A DNA stretch of 64,000 bases from Phaseolus vulgaris (lineage: Eukaryota; Streptophyta; Magnoliopsida; Fabales; Fabaceae), in contig NC_023755.2 in NCBI RefSeq assembly GCF_000499845.2, forward strand, positions 7,322,847-7,386,846, in the 5' to 3' direction. The first letter of the stretch is position 1, and every line of letters begins with the position of its first letter. This document shows, one piece after another, positions 61,101 through 64,000 of the stretch. The notes under the pieces were generated by a model. That model was not told the DNA's origin, searched no databases, and worked only from the letters and a program-made list of their open reading frames with translations. Position numbers and translations under genes: made by a program.

Positions 61101-62790
61101 GAATTTTTCAGCACAGCTAGGCTTACCCACTTTTCTGTTTTGCACATACTCTGTTTCGTCAATTGCTTGCACTTCCTTTATTGCTTTCATCTCACGAAAG
61201 TCTTAATGTTCTTGCCCTTCCCTGATTCTGTTCTGTCACTTAACCCTGTTTATTTTTTCTTGTGTCCTCCTCCTTAGTACTACTTAGTCTACTGATCACC
61301 CCCTCAGTTCTATCTGTGTTTGGTGCTAAATTACTGTTTTTTTTTTAAATTTCAATTTCACCCGAAGCAATCATAGTAGCATTTGCTCAGAAGCTCACAC
61401 TTGATTTCTTGAATTTTGTTATGATTGACTTATGTGTTTAGCTTAAGACTGCCAATTTTGATTATTAAATATAGATATCTTTGACTTTGTCGTCTCTTAG
61501 TTTTGAGCATTAATATATGTGTGGTATAAATTATTTACCTTGTATCAATATTGGGATCCTGTTATCCACTATCTCATTATAATGCATGCGAGGATGGTTT
61601 CTATGTGCTGCTATTCATTATAGTGTTTGTGAGGATGATTGCTATGTGCTGCTATTCAGTATTAACAATGAGCAAAACCTCACTTGTATTTGTCGTATAT
61701 CCACAAAAGTGCGTATTCCGGTATTAGTTCCATCTGTACAATGAGCTTCTTTGGGACACTAGTAAGTTGAACACAATAATGTTACAGTTTAGTACTACAG
61801 TTACCACTTCATATGTTATAAGTAGAACACATAAAGAATTTCTCCGCCTGAGCAATTTACTTGATCAGCTCACTCACAATACACACAATTTGACACGGAC
61901 CTCAATTCACCAAGTAAGCTGAGTTAATGTTTGGATTAGATTAGCTTATTTTTTTGGTCGGTCCGAACCAAAAAGAACCTGTTACCAAACATGCTCTAGG
62001 CCTATGCCCACAACCACAAGCAATGTTTGTTCAATTTCCAAAAGGCATAACATATCTCACTCTCATACACTACTAACGTTAACCGTCCAAAGACAGTAAA
62101 AAAATTAAGAAAAGTATTATGAATGGAAAAGAAGAAGAAAACTACAATTACACATAAGAGCCTTATATTTTTGTTTGGGTGAACCAGTGTATCCTCGAGC
62201 AAGATGCTGAGGAAGGACTAATCCCTCGAAATACTGAGATCCCTTTTAGAGGTTGACCACTTTGAATAACAAATATATTTCAAATGTACATACTAGGTAC
62301 CAAACCTTTGACTACGTGCTTAAGGGACAAGGCTAAGAAACTATTGGTACACAAGAGCCTTATAGCCTTATATTCAACTAACTATTACCAACCATCTAAC
62401 TAACTCCAATTTTCAACCAATTCAACAGATATCTATAACAACAAAAAGGAAAATGAAAAAAAAAAAAACTACTTGCGATAACTGCTTGTAAATTGAATCT
62501 TTCTCAAAAACAAATGACAGTGGAAAACCTGGCACAATGTCGTTAAAAAAAATGAAGAAACAGAGAGAGAAACCTCCGGTGAGACGATCGAGGACGGAAG
62601 AGAGGTGGTCCTGGCTTCGGAGAGTTTGGTGAGCTCTGCAATCGAAATCGGTAATCACCGCAGAGAGCATGGACGACAAGCCTCTGGCCAACACGTCGGA
62701 GCTCTGCCGGAGGGAATCGTCGGCGCCGGGAGCGTGGGAAGTGGAAGGCTCCGTCTCGACGACGAGGCTGTCGTTTTCCTGGGCTTCCAT
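52166..62790 (-). CDS. Snapin-like coiled-coil protein (BLOC-1/BORC subunit type), 2 exons
   Basis: Minus-strand gene. Exon 1 is 62790-62574 (217 nt) and exon 2 is 52380-52166 (215 nt), giving 432 nt, 143 aa plus TAG. Donor ACCGGAG|GTTTCT and acceptor TTTGGCAG|AACTTG join in phase to give LDRLTGELDQLLEDAPLPF. The N-terminus is short, acidic and Ser-rich. LARGLSSMLSAVITDFD through IDNIDRMIS (about 35-125) forms a continuous amphipathic helical stretch. Its order resembles Snapin (Snapin/Pallidin family), a subunit of complexes that position lysosome-related organelles and endosomes. In plants the role is endosomal sorting by analogy only. The last ~20 residues after DRMISIG look unconserved. 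GT dinucleotides at 'ATTG|GTACTA' or 'CATG|GTATAG' could instead splice to an unseen last exon. The 10.2 kb intron holds nested transposons. Confidence 0.85.
53829..53926 (-). repeat. TRIM-family LTR, truncated
   Basis: In the Snapin-like intron: 'gcctaactaaacaaaaccgg', then 'cttgtaaggtgaggattata', then 'gttgatgtgggatctccaac'. It lacks the outermost ~15 bases with 'agtggactttaag'. Otherwise this is one of the better-conserved copies. Confidence 0.65.
54687..54932 (-). repeat. 3' LTR of the copia element
   Basis: About 246 bp. On the minus strand it starts TGTTAGTAAGAATTG at 54932 and ends CTCTAAGA at 54687, where an original CTAACA end has probably mutated. It is internally repetitive ('gtacactaaca' phrases). 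The RNase H remnant lies just upstream. The polypurine tract is degenerate. Confidence 0.7.
55591..56647. mobile_element. Inner TIR element with ~50-bp inverted ends
   Basis: Left end GGCAATTTCTTCCTGCACAC, then TTACGTTTTTCTTCCTGCAC; the reversed right end is GGCTTCTTCTTCCTGCATCC, then TTACGTTTTTCTTCCTGCAA. The match continues through CCCCACAAT with few differences. Flanking 9-mers aaacccaat and taacccaat match at 8 of 9, again Mutator-like. The right flank itself repeats 'acccaattt.gtg.agccc', so the duplication is not conclusive. It contains a small tandem array (56090-56260). 55890 has a splice-donor-like AAGGTAAGTAA, so a captured gene fragment is possible. Confidence 0.65.
56090..56260. 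repeat. Short tandem array, ~34-bp unit
   Basis: Imperfect copies of 'gatccaccaatccgtaattc' followed by 'aaaaaaatcattc', about five in a row, inside the inner TIR element. Non-coding. Confidence 0.65.
58310..58750 (-). repeat. Expanded repeat in the integrase-RT linker of the copia element
   Basis: Within the longest pol ORF (58951-58037, 304 codons). A ~24-residue unit (SMSNTSPLVTTELVNSTEQS plus SLSK) occurs about five times. The last two copies carry an added module, HNTTP.VNTH.MQTRSKS, repeated with a period near 120 nt (58321-58440 and 58441-58560). The reading frame is kept across all units, so the expansion probably arose while the element was coding. Confidence 0.8.
60566..60643 (-). 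repeat. Residual 5' LTR of the copia element
   Basis: About 78 bp matching the start of the 3' LTR (TGTTAGTAAGAATTGTTAGT), with a small insertion containing 'TTTTCCTTTTTTG'. At about 60566 it passes directly into gag-like sequence. The junction lies in a short stretch ('TATGT.AGTGTA') similar to the LTR, consistent with a microhomology deletion. Confidence 0.65.
60652..60773 (-). repeat. TRIM-family solo LTR
   Basis: 'aaaagtggactttaagctta', then 'aataaggtgaggtttacacc', then 'atatgatgtgagattcccaa'. It lies directly beside the CAAAC duplication of the copia element, within the Snapin-like intron. Confidence 0.65.
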
Positions 62791-63149
62791 TGTGAAGAGA
62801 TGTGATGGCGTGACAGAGAGGGAGGAATGTGAAGAGTCGCTCGTATCATGCCCTCAACCACTTTCCATGTCTTCCTGCATTGTTTATAGAGAAAATAAAT
62901 AAATAAGGTTTTGGAGTAAACCAACATTTCTAAACTTACACAAATAAAAAATTCACTTATTTATTTATTTATATAAAATCTTTAAATTACTTTGAATTAG
63001 TTTGTAGGACACATACAATTTTTTAATAATTTGATCATTTATACATATTTGGTAGTTATTCTTATAACTATCTAGGTTTTATCATCTTTTCTATTTTATT
63101 TTGTTTTATTTACTCACAAGTTTGCTTTCTTAAGCGAGATAATTATTTT
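62791..63149. other. 5' leader and upstream region of the Snapin-like gene
   Basis: 62791-62890 is GC-richer and probably 5' UTR or proximal promoter. Beyond it the DNA is AT-rich with short 'atttattt' runs. No confident TATA box assigned. Confidence 0.35.
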
Positions 63150-63240
63150 AACTTTAAAGTTTTTTTTTAAGAAGTATACTTGTTTTGCATTTTTCAATTT
63201 TAAAGTTTTTTTAAGAAGTATACTTGTTTTGCATTTTTTT
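63150..63240. repeat. Tandem duplication, ~46-bp unit
   Basis: Two adjacent copies of 'aaagtttttttaagaagtat' followed by 'acttgttttgcattttt', differing mainly in T-run length. Non-coding, upstream of the Snapin-like gene. Confidence 0.75.
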
Positions 63241-64000
63241 ATTTTAAAATTTCATCTTATTGGAGATTTAACTTGTATACTTTGAGAATATTAATAAATT
63301 CTTTTAGAGACACGATATCAATTTCTTGGACATTTTTAAGGATTTTATTTCTCTATTGTTTGACTAGACTGTGTAAAATTTTATCAATGTGATCATATTT
63401 ATCTTAATGTATGATGAGTGAACAAAATTATTTAATATGGTTTGAAATCTTCTGAATATACTTTGTAAATTTTTCTTCACTTTCATATTGAGAAGTTCAT
63501 ATGGTTGGGTAAGTAGACTAAGTTTATTCCTCATTACATCAATGAAATCTTTATATGTAACCATAATATTGTCCTACATTTCTTTGACTCCTCAAAATAC
63601 ATAAACATTTGAGTACTCCTCTTCTTACAATGCACACATTAATGTGTTTTAATAAGCTTTTGAGTTGAGCAAGTATCTTTGTTTGTGCTTGGATACGAAA
63701 GGAAACAAATGCGAACGAAATGAAAGCCAAACTAGATAATGGTAGACTAGAGCTAAGGCATGAAAGTGAACAAATGAGAAGAGAAAAAAAAGATATTTGT
63801 GTGGCATTCGTTTATAAGTCTCCAAAGTTCTAGCATGACAATGGTTAGGGCACACAACAATATTTGAGGGGAGAAGGATAATAGATGAGGTGACAATGGT
63901 TAGAGCACATGACCTTTCATATTGTACCGGTATGGACGAGGCCGACGACCCACCTGGCTGAGACCTCAAAAGACCTAGCCGAGATGACCGAGACCAGAGA
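63241..64000. other. AT-rich end of window
   Basis: No gene called. 'gacaatggttag.gcaca' occurs twice (63838 and 63893). The last ~100 bases become GC-richer ('gacgaggccgacgacccacc', 'gccgagatgaccgagacc'), which may be the edge of another repeat or gene outside the window. Minus-strand ORFs here (63364-63564, 63649-63969) show no domain. Confidence 0.3.

Noticed and set aside
1..64000. CRISPR array, prokaryotic operon or multi-gene defence/biosynthetic cluster
   Set aside because: The window is plant nuclear DNA with three unrelated single genes. The regularly repeated sequences are tandem duplications, LTRs or microsatellites, not spacer-separated repeats.

Overview
This is plant nuclear DNA. 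Genes have introns with GT/AG borders, intergenic DNA is very AT-rich, and there are many degraded LTR retrotransposons, TRIMs and MITE-like palindromes. The repeat families resemble those I know from phaseoloid legumes (bean, cowpea, soybean relatives). That placement is inference from memory of repeat families, not from a search.

Three protein-coding genes are supported. (1) A METTL25-like SAM-dependent methyltransferase lies on the minus strand at 20815-4369. I rebuilt it as 12 exons with matching splice phases, 1686 nt, 561 codons plus stop. (2) A single-exon, GC-rich, serine-rich plant protein of the DUF1645 / membrane-associated-kinase-regulator type lies on the plus strand at 44917-46041. 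It has a recognisable promoter (ABRE/G-box, TATA, pyrimidine-rich leader). (3) A small Snapin-like (BLOC-1/BORC subunit type) coiled-coil protein lies on the minus strand at 62790-52166. Its two exons are separated by a ~10.2 kb intron.

Layout. 0-2.7 kb: decayed plus-strand Ty1-copia pol. 3.5-20.8 kb: the METTL25-like gene, with introns full of retroelement debris (copia fragments on both strands, a LINE scrap, at least three TRIM copies, a CTCAGC-rich LTR-like block, a 111-bp tandem duplication). 21.4-25.5 kb: an element-like structure with ~0.6 kb inverted arms around a broken 'gypsy-type transposon' gene, ~600 bp upstream of the methyltransferase start. 25.5-44.6 kb: a gene-free AT-rich block with two related ~1.2 kb LTR-like copies, a third relative with a CTCAGC array, two palindromic MITEs, one TRIM, a degenerate ~60-bp tandem array and TA microsatellites. 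44.7-46.0 kb: the DUF1645/MAKR-like gene. 46-52 kb: apparently non-coding. 52.2-62.8 kb: the Snapin-like gene, whose intron holds a nested stack: a probable hAT-like element, a Ty1-copia element with a perfect 5-bp target duplication, a Mutator-like insertion in its RNase H region, and a second TIR element inside that.

I found no CRISPR array, no confident tRNA, rRNA or miRNA gene, and nothing that looks like a new multi-gene system. The genes are ordinary single plant genes. The notable content is structural: the nested intron, the large inverted-arm element, the repeat-expanded copia linker and the TRIM family.
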